Positions 45,387 through 54,486 of a stretch of DNA of 64,000 nucleotides are shown piece by piece; the stretch's first letter is position 1, and each line of letters begins with the position of its first letter. The notes under the pieces are model-generated. The model did no database searches. It saw nothing but the letters and a program-made list of their open reading frames with translations, and was not told the origin of the DNA. The DNA lies in contig NZ_LPVZ01000020.1 of assembly GCF_001613795.1 (NCBI RefSeq), forward strand, positions 1,116,001 through 1,180,000, in the 5' to 3' direction. This stretch comes from Thalassospira sp. MCCC 1A01148 (GTDB lineage Bacteria; Pseudomonadota; Alphaproteobacteria; Rhodospirillales; Thalassospiraceae). The position numbers were made by a program, and so were the translations under genes.

Positions 45387-46703
45387 TTATGCTGCGATGA
45401 ATTCGTTCCACTTGCGGACCATGTGCTTGTTCTCGTCCATGACGGAGTTCCAGCACGCGACCGAGCCCATACGCTCCTCGTAGGAACCGCCATCGCGAAC
45501 AGCACCCGCTTTTTCCATGACCTTGCCGTCCGGGCTGAGGATGTCGCCTTCGGCAGCCTTGCCTTCCATCCAGAAGCCCCACTCGTCTTCGGACATGAAC
45601 TTCTTCGCTGTTTCCGGTGCTGCGCTGTAGTAACCCTGACGGTTAAGATACGCACCAACCCAGCCCGACAGGTACCAGTCGATATATTCGTACGCTGCTT
45701 CCAGCTCGAGACCCGAAAGGTGCTTGGCAAGACCGATGCCGCCACCCCATGCGCGATAACCTTCCTTAAGCGGCTGGTATTTGCAGGCGATGCCTTTGGA
45801 ACGCACAGCAGCAACGGCCGGCGACCACATGGACTGAATGACAACTTCGCCAGATGCCATCAGGTTGACCGACTCATCGAAGCTCTTCCAGAAGGCGCGG
45901 AACTGACCAGCTTTCTTGGCATCGATCATGACCGCGATGGTTTTGTCGATTTCTTCCTGGGTCATGTTGCCCTTATCGCCATAGGTGACTTCGCCCATGG
46001 CTTCACACACCATCGCCGCATCCATGATGCCAATCGACGGAATGTTCAGGATCGATGCTTTGCCCTTGAATGCCGGATCAAGCAGATCGGCCCAGCTGGT
46101 GATTTCGCGATCAATCAGGTCAGGGCGAATACCAAGGGTATCTGCGTTATAAATGGTCGGGATCAGGGTCATCCACTGGGTCGGCGCAGATGCAAACTCG
46201 ACACTGTCGGCACCTTCAACGAAGCCAACCGTATGCGGCGCGGTACCTTGCGCGATCTCTGAATCCGGGGTCAGTTTGCCATCAATGAACAGCTTGGAGA
46301 TGTACTGATAGTTTTTAAGCTTGGTGGTATCCATCGGCTGCATGGTGCCGGCCGGGAAGACCTTCTTACAGATCCAGTATTCGATATCGGCAATATCAAA
46401 CGAGTTCGGCTGGGTCACGGCACGCTGGGCAACCGCATCCGAATCAAGGGCAGTCATCTGAAGGGTAAAACCAAGATCTTCTTTGACCTTGTCGGCAACG
46501 GCGTTGATGTTTGAAACACCGGTACCGAACTGACGCAGGGTGACGTTCTTGATGTTCTGGGCCCAGATGGTCGGGAAGCCGGTGATCGCACCCGAACCGA
46601 TGGCAGCACCGGTAACAGCAGCGGCACCCTTGACGAAACCACGGCGCGAAACGCCGGTTTCCGTCTCAATAGATGTCTTCGAAACTTTCTTTTCGATCGT
46701 CAT
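45387..46703 (-). CDS. ABC importer substrate-binding protein (PotD/PotF-like, Tat-exported)
   Basis: 438 aa from the ATG at 46703 with AGGAG 8 nt upstream. Tat signal with VSRRGFVKGAAAVTGAAIGSG, cleavage likely in the GFPTIWAQ region. The extracytoplasmic protein is a bacterial SBP of the spermidine/putrescine group. It is about 80 aa longer than E. coli PotD. Tat export suggests cytoplasmic folding before secretion. Confidence 0.88.
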   Translation of the reverse strand: MTIEKKVSKTSIETETGVSRRGFVKGAAAVTGAAIGSGAITGFPTIWAQNIKNVTLRQFGTGVSNINAVADKVKEDLGFTLQMTALDSDAVAQRAVTQPNSFDIADIEYWICKKVFPAGTMQPMDTTKLKNYQYISKLFIDGKLTPDSEIAQGTAPHTVGFVEGADSVEFASAPTQWMTLIPTIYNADTLGIRPDLIDREITSWADLLDPAFKGKASILNIPSIGIMDAAMVCEAMGEVTYGDKGNMTQEEIDKTIAVMIDAKKAGQFRAFWKSFDESVNLMASGEVVIQSMWSPAVAAVRSKGIACKYQPLKEGYRAWGGGIGLAKHLSGLELEAAYEYIDWYLSGWVGAYLNRQGYYSAAPETAKKFMSEDEWGFWMEGKAAEGDILSPDGKVMEKAGAVRDGGSYEERMGSVACWNSVMDENKHMVRKWNEFIAA

Positions 46704-46739
46704 GTGAAGCACTCCTGATAGCTTGTTGATTTATTTCAT

Positions 46740-47825
46740 TCAGGCCAGAACATGTGCATGTTCCGGCTTCCAATAGGCGATGAATTTGTCCAGTCGCCTG
46801 ACCGGTGCCTGCCGAAATTCGCTTTCGGTCTTCATTAGGGTTAGTTCCTTGCCGTCGGCTGTGGTGGCGACAATGCGCACCCACAGGCCGAGATATTCGA
46901 CCGTCGTGATCTCGACAGGGATTTGCCCGTTCTTGCAGTCTTCAGGTGGCGTTTCGTCCAAACCGATCAGGTCCGTACGAATGGTGAATTCAAGTTCTTC
47001 GCCCGCCTTGCCATCGGCAAAGCCGGGCAGAAGGAAGCTGTCCGGACCGCGCGCAAGCAAGGTGCCCGCCGGACCGGATTCCGAAACCGTGCCTTTGAAA
47101 ATGTTCTGACCGCCCATGAAGTTGGCGATGAAGCGCGACTTGGGCTGGTTAAAGATTTCGTGCGGGGTGCCTTTCTGGCGAATGATCCCGTCTTCCATCA
47201 CGACAACCATGTCCGAAAGGGCCAATGCCTCGTCCTGCGCGTGTGTAACGTGGACAAAGGTAATGCCCAGCTCCTGCTGCAGGCGGCGCAACTCGTCACG
47301 CATGCGCGCCCGCAGGAACGGATCAAGGGCGGAAAGCGGTTCATCAAGCAAAAGAACGGATGGCTCGGTAATCAGGGATCGGGCAAGCGCAATACGCTGT
47401 TGCTGCCCGCCAGAGAGCTGGTCGGGCTTGCGATCTGCAAATTGCTCCATATGGACCCGGGCCAGCATCTCTTTGGCCCGATCTTTACGATCCGATGGGG
47501 AGACACCTTGCATCTTGAGGCCAAAGGCGACGTTCTCCGCACATGTCATATGCGGGAAAAGCGCGTAATTCTGAAACATCATCGCCGTGCCGCGTTTGAC
47601 CGGCGGCAATTCGGTAACATTGCGGTCCCCGATCAGAAGATCGCCTTCGCTGATCACTTCGTGACCGGCAATCATGCGCAATGTGGTGGATTTGCCGCAC
47701 CCGGACGGGCCGATCAAGCAGCAATACGCCCCTGCCGGGATTTGCAGATCAATCGATTTAACTGCCTGTGTGCTGCCATAGAATTTCGTGACAGCAATTA
47801 ATTCAATGGCCCCGTTACCCGTCAT
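46740..47825 (-). CDS. ABC importer ATPase (PotA-like)
   Basis: 361 aa from the ATG at 47825; a TTG 36 nt upstream is not needed. Walker A GPSGCGKST, signature LSGGQQQRIALARSL, Walker B VLLLDEPLSALD, H-loop FVHVTHAQDEA, and a C-terminal TOBE-type domain (about 270-350). First gene of the operon ATPase - binding protein - PotB - PotC - racemase. Confidence 0.93.
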   Translation of the reverse strand: MTGNGAIELIAVTKFYGSTQAVKSIDLQIPAGAYCCLIGPSGCGKSTTLRMIAGHEVISEGDLLIGDRNVTELPPVKRGTAMMFQNYALFPHMTCAENVAFGLKMQGVSPSDRKDRAKEMLARVHMEQFADRKPDQLSGGQQQRIALARSLITEPSVLLLDEPLSALDPFLRARMRDELRRLQQELGITFVHVTHAQDEALALSDMVVVMEDGIIRQKGTPHEIFNQPKSRFIANFMGGQNIFKGTVSESGPAGTLLARGPDSFLLPGFADGKAGEELEFTIRTDLIGLDETPPEDCKNGQIPVEITTVEYLGLWVRIVATTADGKELTLMKTESEFRQAPVRRLDKFIAYWKPEHAHVLA

Positions 47826-48146
47826 CCGCTCACCCGTCGCTGCATGCAAAATTGTTAACAATCATGTCAGCGATCCAAGGCAAGATGCGTGCCACTTGTT
47901 TTCATTGGCAGTTTTTCAGCGAGTCCCATTGACACGGCGAAACCGTTGCATTCCGTGATGACTGGTTGTTTGCCCGTTTTCTGGCCACAGGATGCGCATT
48001 AAATGTGCATTTATGTTGCAGCGCACATTTTATCATCATATTTGCTGGTCTTTAGGTGATGGCCAGTTTTTATTGTGCAAATCGTCAACAATTTTGTAGA
48101 AATAAATGACCACCCAACAGACATAAGTAATGAAAGTATCGCCACG
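47826..48146. promoter_or_regulatory. Divergent control region of the ABC-importer operon and its GntR regulator
   Basis: 321 bp with no gene. It holds the perfect palindrome ATTGTTAACAAT (47851-47862) and a second inverted repeat AAATGTGC (48001-48008) / GCACATTT (48023-48030). These are candidate operators; GntR-FCD sites are often short palindromes of this kind. Confidence 0.6.
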
Positions 48147-48878
48147 ATGGGCAAGGCCGACCAAACCGGCAGCTATAAAGGCAGTGACAAACTGCGCCCG
48201 GAGGAAATGATCTATCACGAGATGCTCGACGCGATCCTTGATCGCCGTCTGGAGCCCGGCATGAAGTTGGTTGAGGAAGATCTTGCCAAGACCTTTGGCG
48301 TCAGCCGCGCACGCATTCGCGCGACCTTTCTGCAGCTTGCCCATGACAAGTTGATCAATCTCGTTCCCAACCGTGGCGCCTTTGTCGCCGAACCGACCAT
48401 TGACGAAGCCATCGAGGTCTTTTCCGCACGCCGCATGATCGAGGATGGCGTTGCGCGCAAAGTCGCGACCAGCATGACCGATGAACGCGCCGCACAGATC
48501 AAGGCGCATCTGGATCGCGAACATGATGCCCATCATCGCGGCGACCATCGCGCGGCCATCATTTTGTCGGGCGAGTTCCATCTGCTGCTGGCACGTCTTA
48601 GCGGCAACCTGGTAATCGAGGAATTTCTCGAACGCCTGATCCTGCGCACGTCGCTGATTATTGCCATGTATGCAAGCCCGCAGCCTGTTGATTGCTCGCA
48701 CAGCGAACATGACCAGTTGCTCAATGCGCTGCTTAGCGGTGATCCCGACGTCGCCGCCGCGGAAATGTCGCGCCACCTTGACGCCATCCGCGACCGCCTG
48801 CAATTACAGCGCCCCAAACCCGGCAAGACCGACTTCGCCAGCATCTTTGGCCGCGTGCCAACATCCGAAGCCAGCTGA
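48147..48878 (+). CDS. GntR-family regulator, FCD subgroup
   Basis: 243 aa from the ATG at 48147; a GTG at 48075 would add 24 residues. wHTH (LAKTFGVSRARIRATFLQLA followed by HDKLINLVPNRGAFVAEP) and an FCD domain with metal-site histidines in SGEFHLLLARLSGNLVIEEF and SEHDQLLNALLSGD. Divergent from the importer/racemase operon, so its probable regulator, with an imported metabolite as effector. Confidence 0.9.
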   Translation: MGKADQTGSYKGSDKLRPEEMIYHEMLDAILDRRLEPGMKLVEEDLAKTFGVSRARIRATFLQLAHDKLINLVPNRGAFVAEPTIDEAIEVFSARRMIEDGVARKVATSMTDERAAQIKAHLDREHDAHHRGDHRAAIILSGEFHLLLARLSGNLVIEEFLERLILRTSLIIAMYASPQPVDCSHSEHDQLLNALLSGDPDVAAAEMSRHLDAIRDRLQLQRPKPGKTDFASIFGRVPTSEAS

Positions 48879-49414
48879 CACCAGCCAGACCCAGCAAAAA
48901 TACACCCAAAACACAAATGGCCCGCAAAACGGGCCAGGTTGACATTTGTGAGCAATCCTCACCTTTCCGGCCAACGGAAAGTCATATCTGGTTGTCCGCT
49001 GTAAAACAGACCGGAAATCCTGGAGAACCACCGCAATCACCTACAATTGCGCCGCGATGATGTCTCATCGCGCTGTGTCCGCACTCACCCTGCGATCAGC
49101 TTTCTTCAGCTACGTAAATCAAGATGCGAGATGGAATTTCTAATATATTCAATCGATTGATATATTTTGTATAAAATATTCGAAATTTTGATTTTGGCTT
49201 GTTATGGTCCGCGCTTGCTGGTTGCGCGACGGCATCTGTTATTATCATATTGTATGATGTTTACATCGCCAGTTTGAAAATCTAAGCTGCGCCCAGTTTA
49301 TCAGACTGCGCCATCTGGCTTGTTCCTGCCCGCTTTTGCCGGTTGCATTTTCAGGTTGGACAGAACTGCGCAGTCACATCAGGTACAGGACTTAACCCCA
49401 CAGGAGACTCCCAC
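48879..49414. promoter_or_regulatory. Long intergenic region upstream of the ketoglutarate-semialdehyde dehydrogenase gene
   Basis: 536 bp with no convincing gene. At 48919-48935 an inverted repeat GGCCCG-CAAAA-CGGGCC may close the GntR unit. A sharply AT-rich segment (49140-49195) contains the palindrome TCAATCGATTGA (49149-49160) and a TATAAAAT box (49170-49177), so it looks like a regulated promoter about 240 nt before the next start, leaving a long untranslated leader. Confidence 0.55.
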
Positions 49415-50992
49415 ATGTTAAGTGGAAAGCATTACATCGCAGGCGAATGGCTCGATGGCCCGGATGTATTTCAGGCAGACAACCCGTCGACGGGTGACAA
49501 GCTCCCGACGAAGTTCCAGCACGGCACCGAGGAACTTGTTGATCAGGCCGTTTCCGCGGCACAGGCTTGTGCGGAAGAATTCGCTGCCATGCTTCCGGCC
49601 AAACGTGCCGGGTTCCTGCGCGCTATTGCTGATGAAATTGATGCACGCGGTGATGAGATTACCGAAATCGGCAATCTTGAATCGGCCCTGCCCGCAGCAC
49701 GCCTGACCGGTGAGCGCGGTCGTACTGTTGGTCAGTTGCGCTTCTTTGCGGACTGGATCGAAGAAGGTTCATGGCTCGAAGCCCGTATCGAAACCGCGCA
49801 ACCTGATCGTCAGCCGCTGCCAAAGCCCGACATCCGCGTGATGAACAAGGCGCTTGGTCCGGTTGGTGTGTTTGGTGCCTCGAACTTCCCGCTGGCGTTT
49901 TCGACCGCGGGCGGTGACACCGCATCGGCACTGGCTGCCGGTTGCCCGGTTGTCTTCAAGGGCCATGCTGCCCATCCGGGCACCTCAGAAGTCGTTGCCA
50001 AGGCCATTGAAGCAGCCGTGGAAAAGACCGGCATGCCCAAAGGCGTATTCAGCCTGATTCATGGCGGTACGCGCAAGGTTGGTCAGGCACTTGTCGCCCA
50101 TCCGCTGATCAAGGCCGTTGGCTTTACCGGGTCGACCGGTGGCGGTCGTGCGCTGTTTGATATTGCCGTATCACGCCCGGAACCGATCCCGTTCTATGGA
50201 GAACTGGGCTCGAACAACCCGGTCTTCCTGCTGCCCAAGGCAATGGGTGAAAAGGCCGCCGACATTGCCAAGGGCTGGGTGGCGTCACTCACCATGGGTG
50301 TGGGCCAGTTCTGCACCAACCCGGGTCTTCTGATCGCGCTTAAGGGTGCGGATCTTGATACCTTTGTCGATACCGCCGCAAGCGAGCTCGGCCAGATTGG
50401 CGGCACCGCGATGCTGACTGACCGTGTCTCAAGCGCCTATCACGAAGTGACCGACGCCATGACCAAACATGGCAAGGTTACCTGCGCGCTGAAACGCCGT
50501 GACTCTGATGGCAAGTTTGAAGGCAGCCCGGCGATCTTCCGCACCACGGCAGCTGACTGGAAAGCCAATCCGGAACTGGCCGAGGAAATGTTCGGCCCGG
50601 CTGGCATCATTGTCGAATGTGACTCGGTCGAAGAAATGGTTTCGCTGTCCGCCACCCTGATCGGTCAGTTGACCGCGACCATCCACATGGTCGATGGCGA
50701 TGCCGATACCGCCGCTGCCCTGCGTCCGGCACTGGAAAAATGTGCGGGTCGTATCCTGATCAATGGTTGGCCGACCGGTGTTGAGGTCTGCCATTCCATG
50801 GTCCACGGCGGCCCGTATCCGGCAAGTACGGATTCGCGTTCGACCTCCGTCGGCTCGCTTGCCATCAAGCGTTTCATCCGTCCGGTCTCTTATCAGGCTT
50901 TCCCGGATGCCTTGCTGCCCGACCCGATCAAGGATGCCAACCCGCTGAACATCCCGCGTCTGGTCAATGGCAAATGGCAGATGCCAGGCTAA
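49415..50992 (+). CDS. Alpha-ketoglutarate-semialdehyde (2,5-dioxovalerate) dehydrogenase
   Basis: 525 aa from the ATG at 49415 with AGGAGA 9 nt upstream. KGSADH-type ALDH: FGASNFPLAFSTAGGDTASA, KGHAAHPGTSE, catalytic cysteine in VGQFCTNPGLL, glutamate in YGELGSNNPVF. Converts 2,5-dioxopentanoate to 2-oxoglutarate at the end of pentose, glucarate or hydroxyproline degradation. No dehydratase partner is adjacent, so the feeding pathway lies elsewhere. Confidence 0.9.
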   Translation: MLSGKHYIAGEWLDGPDVFQADNPSTGDKLPTKFQHGTEELVDQAVSAAQACAEEFAAMLPAKRAGFLRAIADEIDARGDEITEIGNLESALPAARLTGERGRTVGQLRFFADWIEEGSWLEARIETAQPDRQPLPKPDIRVMNKALGPVGVFGASNFPLAFSTAGGDTASALAAGCPVVFKGHAAHPGTSEVVAKAIEAAVEKTGMPKGVFSLIHGGTRKVGQALVAHPLIKAVGFTGSTGGGRALFDIAVSRPEPIPFYGELGSNNPVFLLPKAMGEKAADIAKGWVASLTMGVGQFCTNPGLLIALKGADLDTFVDTAASELGQIGGTAMLTDRVSSAYHEVTDAMTKHGKVTCALKRRDSDGKFEGSPAIFRTTAADWKANPELAEEMFGPAGIIVECDSVEEMVSLSATLIGQLTATIHMVDGDADTAAALRPALEKCAGRILINGWPTGVEVCHSMVHGGPYPASTDSRSTSVGSLAIKRFIRPVSYQAFPDALLPDPIKDANPLNIPRLVNGKWQMPG

Positions 50993-51015
50993 CCGGTCAG
51001 AGATGACACATTTTG

Positions 51016-51054
51016 AAGGGGCGCGGTTTGGCTATCGCGCCCCTTTGCTTTTTG
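51016..51054 (+). terminator. Terminator after the semialdehyde dehydrogenase
   Basis: AAGGGGCGCG / CGCGCCCCTT with a 10-nt loop followed by TGCTTTTT, 24 nt after the stop. Confidence 0.88.
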
Positions 51055-51172
51055 GGCCAGCGATGATCACGATACTTTGTATGCACTTTGTATGCCGTCA
51101 TGATCTATGCGCCGCTACCATGGGTGTCGTAAACCGTAAAACACCGCCCAAACCGCAGAGCGAGCCTGGCCC

Positions 51173-51598
51173 ATGAACAAGAAATACACCGGAAAGTGCC
51201 TTTGCGGAAACGTCAGCTATATCGCGGACGGACAGCCGAAAGTTGTCGCACAATGTCATTGTGAAGAATGCCGTCGCCTAAGCGGTACCGGTCATACAGT
51301 TGGTGCAATGTTCCCGTCCGATGCCGTTTCGGTGACGGGGAAAGTGTCCCAGTTCAAATACCTGTCAGGCAAGGGGTCGGAGGTGACCAAAGCGTTTTGC
51401 GCAACCTGCGGCAGTCCGGTCTATGGCACAAACACGCGCACCCCTGACCACATAACCCTGACACTTGGCACCATGGATGATGCGTCCGGGCTGGGCATTG
51501 AAGTTGTTGTTTTCGAGCGGGACAAACCCCACTGGGACCAGCTTGACGAGAACGTCATTTCCTTTCCAGCGCAGCCGAACTGGAAACCGCAAAACTGA
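51173..51598 (+). CDS. GFA (glutathione-dependent formaldehyde-activating)/CENP-V family protein
   Basis: 141 aa zinc protein: GKCLCGNVSY (residues 7-16), AQCHCEECRRLSG, and CATCGSPVYG supply the metal cysteines. Characterised members bind S-hydroxymethylglutathione or act as glutathione-dependent lyases; most are unassigned. Single gene, converging on the PaaI-like gene with 12 nt between stops. Confidence 0.88.
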   Translation: MNKKYTGKCLCGNVSYIADGQPKVVAQCHCEECRRLSGTGHTVGAMFPSDAVSVTGKVSQFKYLSGKGSEVTKAFCATCGSPVYGTNTRTPDHITLTLGTMDDASGLGIEVVVFERDKPHWDQLDENVISFPAQPNWKPQN

Positions 51599-51610
51599 AC
51601 TGAAGCCATC

Positions 51611-52060
51611 TCAGGCATCGCGCGGCACACCGGCCGGATCCTCGCTGCCACGGTGATATTTAAATGTACCGGTCGATGTTCCGATCACATCACCTGCCGC
51701 GTTATAGGCAGTTGCCTCGGTAAATACCACCTTACGCCCTCCGCCCTGCTTGCGGGCAACCACACGCACCACGCCCTGTTTTGCCATGCCCAGAAAATTG
51801 GTAGTCAGTGACAGGGTCAGGGATTTGCGCACATTTCCCGGCACCGGGCAGAAACAAATCGCATATCCCGACGCCGTATCCATCAGGGTCGTCAAAACCC
51901 CGCCATGCAGAATTCCCGCACGGTTACAGTGATGGTTTTGCACATCAAGTTCGATCACCGCATGGTCTTCGGCCCATTCCACCAACCGATAGCCAAGATG
52001 ATCCTGCAAGCCGCTGCCATGAGCCTGCTCAAAGGCAAGATTATCATTCGAACCGGTCAT
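51611..52060 (-). CDS. PaaI-like hot-dog thioesterase
   Basis: 149 aa. Hot-dog core with NRAGILHGGVLTTLMDTASG (about 46-65), the HGG motif of the PaaI/YbgC group, followed by SLTTNFLGMAKQGVVRVVAR. Hydrolyses acyl- or aryl-CoA thioesters. Single gene with no catabolic partner nearby, so a housekeeping CoA-recycling role is possible. Confidence 0.85.
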   Translation of the reverse strand: MTGSNDNLAFEQAHGSGLQDHLGYRLVEWAEDHAVIELDVQNHHCNRAGILHGGVLTTLMDTASGYAICFCPVPGNVRKSLTLSLTTNFLGMAKQGVVRVVARKQGGGRKVVFTEATAYNAAGDVIGTSTGTFKYHRGSEDPAGVPRDA

Positions 52061-52361
52061 TTACGGGCCACCTCTGTGATCAAGAATTCCCAAGCTATAA
52101 CAGAAATCTGTATCGCCCGAAAACAGCGTTGAGTCGCCGCGTCAGATGGCACCAAAGCCCGCCAATCCAATCCTGTTTTTCGCGGAACTGCCTAAGTGTT
52201 GCGCGGCGCAACATAAAATAACGTATTATTTTCAATACATTAAATATACCGTTCTCCAACCAAGAACGGGATAGCGGTGAAACGAGAATAGTCGCAGGCA
52301 GGGGCGTTTGCTATTTCTGAAATCACCCCAGACACAGACGATGTCGCAAAGGATTAAAGCC
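52061..52361. promoter_or_regulatory. Intergenic region before the small hypothetical gene
   Basis: 301 bp, divergent promoter space. AT-rich patch at 52212-52250 (including TATTATTTTC and TTAAATATACC) is the likely promoter of the 58-aa gene; nothing else is recognisable. Confidence 0.4.
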
Positions 52362-52538
52362 ATGACGACGATTGCTTATAAAGACGCAACCAGCATTGAA
52401 CGTGAAGTCCGTATCGGTTGGTTCACCAGCCTTGTGCGCGCCCTTCAGGTTGCCGTGATCATGAAAGCATCCCAGGCCAAGAACCACGCAGAACTGACTG
52501 CGGACTGGAACAAGGCATGGCGTCAGGTTGAGGGTTAA
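52362..52538 (+). CDS. Small hypothetical protein
   Basis: 58 aa from the ATG at 52362, with AAAGGA about 9 nt upstream. Not recognised. The sequence has a central amphipathic helix (IGWFTSLVRALQVAVIMKAS) and a Trp-containing end (ADWNKAWRQVEG). No signal peptide. An ATG at 52341 would add 7 residues. Lies 91 nt before a LysR gene in the same direction. Confidence 0.55.
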   Translation: MTTIAYKDATSIEREVRIGWFTSLVRALQVAVIMKASQAKNHAELTADWNKAWRQVEG

Positions 52539-52629
52539 TTCCCCTCGTTTGAGGTTGGTGCGACGGTCCTTGAATCATCGCACCCTCAAACTGCTTGACG
52601 CTTCGGGTTGAACCACCGACAACGGTTCC

Positions 52630-53562
52630 ATGCAAAAGTTTGATATTGTGACCATCCGGCTTTTTGTCGCCATCGTGCGCGCCGGAAGCATCAATGAAGC
52701 CGCCCGGCGCGAACATATCGCGACTTCGGCTGTTTCACGCCGCATTGGCGAACTTGAAGCCATGCTGGGCGTCAAACTTTTGCGCCGCCTGCCACGCGGG
52801 GTCGAACCGACCGAAGAAGGCGCGATCTTTGCCCGTTACGGCGAAAAGCTGTTGGGCGACCTGAACCATCTTTCCAATGAATTGCGCGATTTCAACGCCG
52901 GTGAAAAGGGCAAAATCTATCTTGCCACTGTTACCTCGGCGATCCTGACCGGCTTGCCGTCCTTTTTGGCCGATTTTGAACGCGATTTCCCACATATCAC
53001 GGTCGATGTTCGCGAACTGACGTCACGCGAAAGTGCTGAATCCGTGCGTGAAGGTCGCGCTGATCTGGCAATTCTGGCCGATAACAGTCCGCTTGGCAGT
53101 CTGGCCCATGATGTATTTTGTGATGATCCGATCTGGGTGGTGACGCCCAAGGGCCACCCTTTGATCCCCAATGCCGACAATCCAAAACCCGTGAAATTTT
53201 CTGAAGCCGCGAAATACGACATCATTTCGCTGTTTGAAGGCGGGGTGATTGACGATCTGATTTCAGAAGCCGCAGCCAAATTAAAACTCGACATGCACCC
53301 GCACATTCGCGTGGTGCGTTTTGGATCGCTACGTCAGATGATTGCAGCCGGTCTTGGCATCGGCTTTTTGCGCAAAAGCTCTGTCGCGGGATATCTGGGC
53401 CATATGAATATCGCCGGCGCCCCAATTGCCGACGACTGGGCCAAACGCCAGTTGCTCATCGCCCATGAGGGTGATGCCAACCTGACCAGTGCAGCACGGT
53501 TGTTTCGCGATTACCTTCTGCGAAAATCGGGTGAAACCCGCTTCAAACCGGTTTTGGGTTAA
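52630..53562 (+). CDS. LysR-family regulator
   Basis: 310 aa. HTH at residues 3-60 (FDIVTIRLFVAIVRAGSINE then AARREHIATSAVSRRIGELE), effector domain 90-295 with GEKGKIYLATVTSAILTGLP. LysR proteins starting with FDLxTLRLFV often control aromatic or organic-acid genes, but no adjacent target is evident. Converges on the CbiX-like gene with 19 nt between. Confidence 0.88.
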   Translation: MQKFDIVTIRLFVAIVRAGSINEAARREHIATSAVSRRIGELEAMLGVKLLRRLPRGVEPTEEGAIFARYGEKLLGDLNHLSNELRDFNAGEKGKIYLATVTSAILTGLPSFLADFERDFPHITVDVRELTSRESAESVREGRADLAILADNSPLGSLAHDVFCDDPIWVVTPKGHPLIPNADNPKPVKFSEAAKYDIISLFEGGVIDDLISEAAAKLKLDMHPHIRVVRFGSLRQMIAAGLGIGFLRKSSVAGYLGHMNIAGAPIADDWAKRQLLIAHEGDANLTSAARLFRDYLLRKSGETRFKPVLG

Positions 53563-53581
53563 TCAAGGCTATTCCTGCTTG

Positions 53582-54394
53582 TCAGGCCGAACGTTGCGCC
53601 CGTTCCGCCCACAAATCCTGTCCGGTCGGCCCCAGGGGCACAGCTGTCCCGCCAAACCGTGCGACATGTCGCTCGGCTTCATCCAGAACCAGGCCGGGTA
53701 ATTCGGACCACTGCCCGATGGGCGGCAGGACCTCGATCATTTCGTTGGGTTTGGCATCGATCAGTTCAGGCAGATCGTCGCGGGCATGCGTCCCGCCACC
53801 GGCCAGCATCGGGATAACCATCGTCTGACGGTGTGAAGCAATATCACGCCAATCGGCAAGCGATGGTGATCCTTCAACATTGCCAATGCAAATTTCCGCC
53901 CCGACACAAATCCGGCCTAACCGGTCTGCCAGACGCACGGTTTCGGGCAAGGATTGCGTCAAGGTCTTCAGGCCGTGCGGCACAAGGAAGACAGAGGTAT
54001 CTGCAAGATCCCAGTCCCGCTTGCGCGCCGTGGCATGGATCCGCGCGGCGATCATTTCGCTAAAGCCGGGCAGATTGATCGCAGGCGGCAAAATGACACT
54101 GTCGCTCAGTCCTGCCTCATGCAGCTTGGACGGCAGTTCTTCGAACACCAGATAGCCTTCGCTAAAGAAAAGCGGGAAAACAATCAGGCGGTCGGCATCG
54201 CCAGATGCCTTGAGCATTTCAAGCTGATCGCTGACCGCAGGCTGGCTTCGCATATAGCCATGGCTGACCAGACCGTTCCAGTCAGGCGCAATCGTTCTGG
54301 CAAGGTCGCCCGCCGGGTCGCCGCCGTTACCGCTGTTGCCATGGGACACCATCATCAGTGTCGGCATTTCGAAATCAGTCATGCCAGTCACCAT
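53582..54394 (-). CDS. CbiX/SirB-like chelatase-fold protein
   Basis: 270 aa. Two half-domains are visible: N-terminal LMMVSHGNSG (His at about 18) with SDADRLIVFPLFFSEGYLVF, and C-terminal FLVPHGLKTL and MVIPMLAGGGTHARDDLP. The HG-type histidine followed by FPLFFSEGYHV-like and MLAGGxHxxxDLP segments match the CbiX family of sirohydrochlorin cobalt/iron chelatases. No sirohaem or cobalamin gene lies nearby, so the substrate is open. Start may be the ATG at 54382. Confidence 0.72.
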   Translation of the reverse strand: MVTGMTDFEMPTLMMVSHGNSGNGGDPAGDLARTIAPDWNGLVSHGYMRSQPAVSDQLEMLKASGDADRLIVFPLFFSEGYLVFEELPSKLHEAGLSDSVILPPAINLPGFSEMIAARIHATARKRDWDLADTSVFLVPHGLKTLTQSLPETVRLADRLGRICVGAEICIGNVEGSPSLADWRDIASHRQTMVIPMLAGGGTHARDDLPELIDAKPNEMIEVLPPIGQWSELPGLVLDEAERHVARFGGTAVPLGPTGQDLWAERAQRSA

Positions 54395-54486
54395 AATTGC
54401 TTACATTAGAGCGTAGTTTGATATACGCGTCATGCAACCGTCTGGATCGCTAGATGACCAGAATGCAGTGAATTTTCAGGGCAAGA

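Noticed and set aside
46923..47801. Open frame of 292 codons on the plus strand
   Set aside because: Antisense shadow of the PotA-like ATPase.
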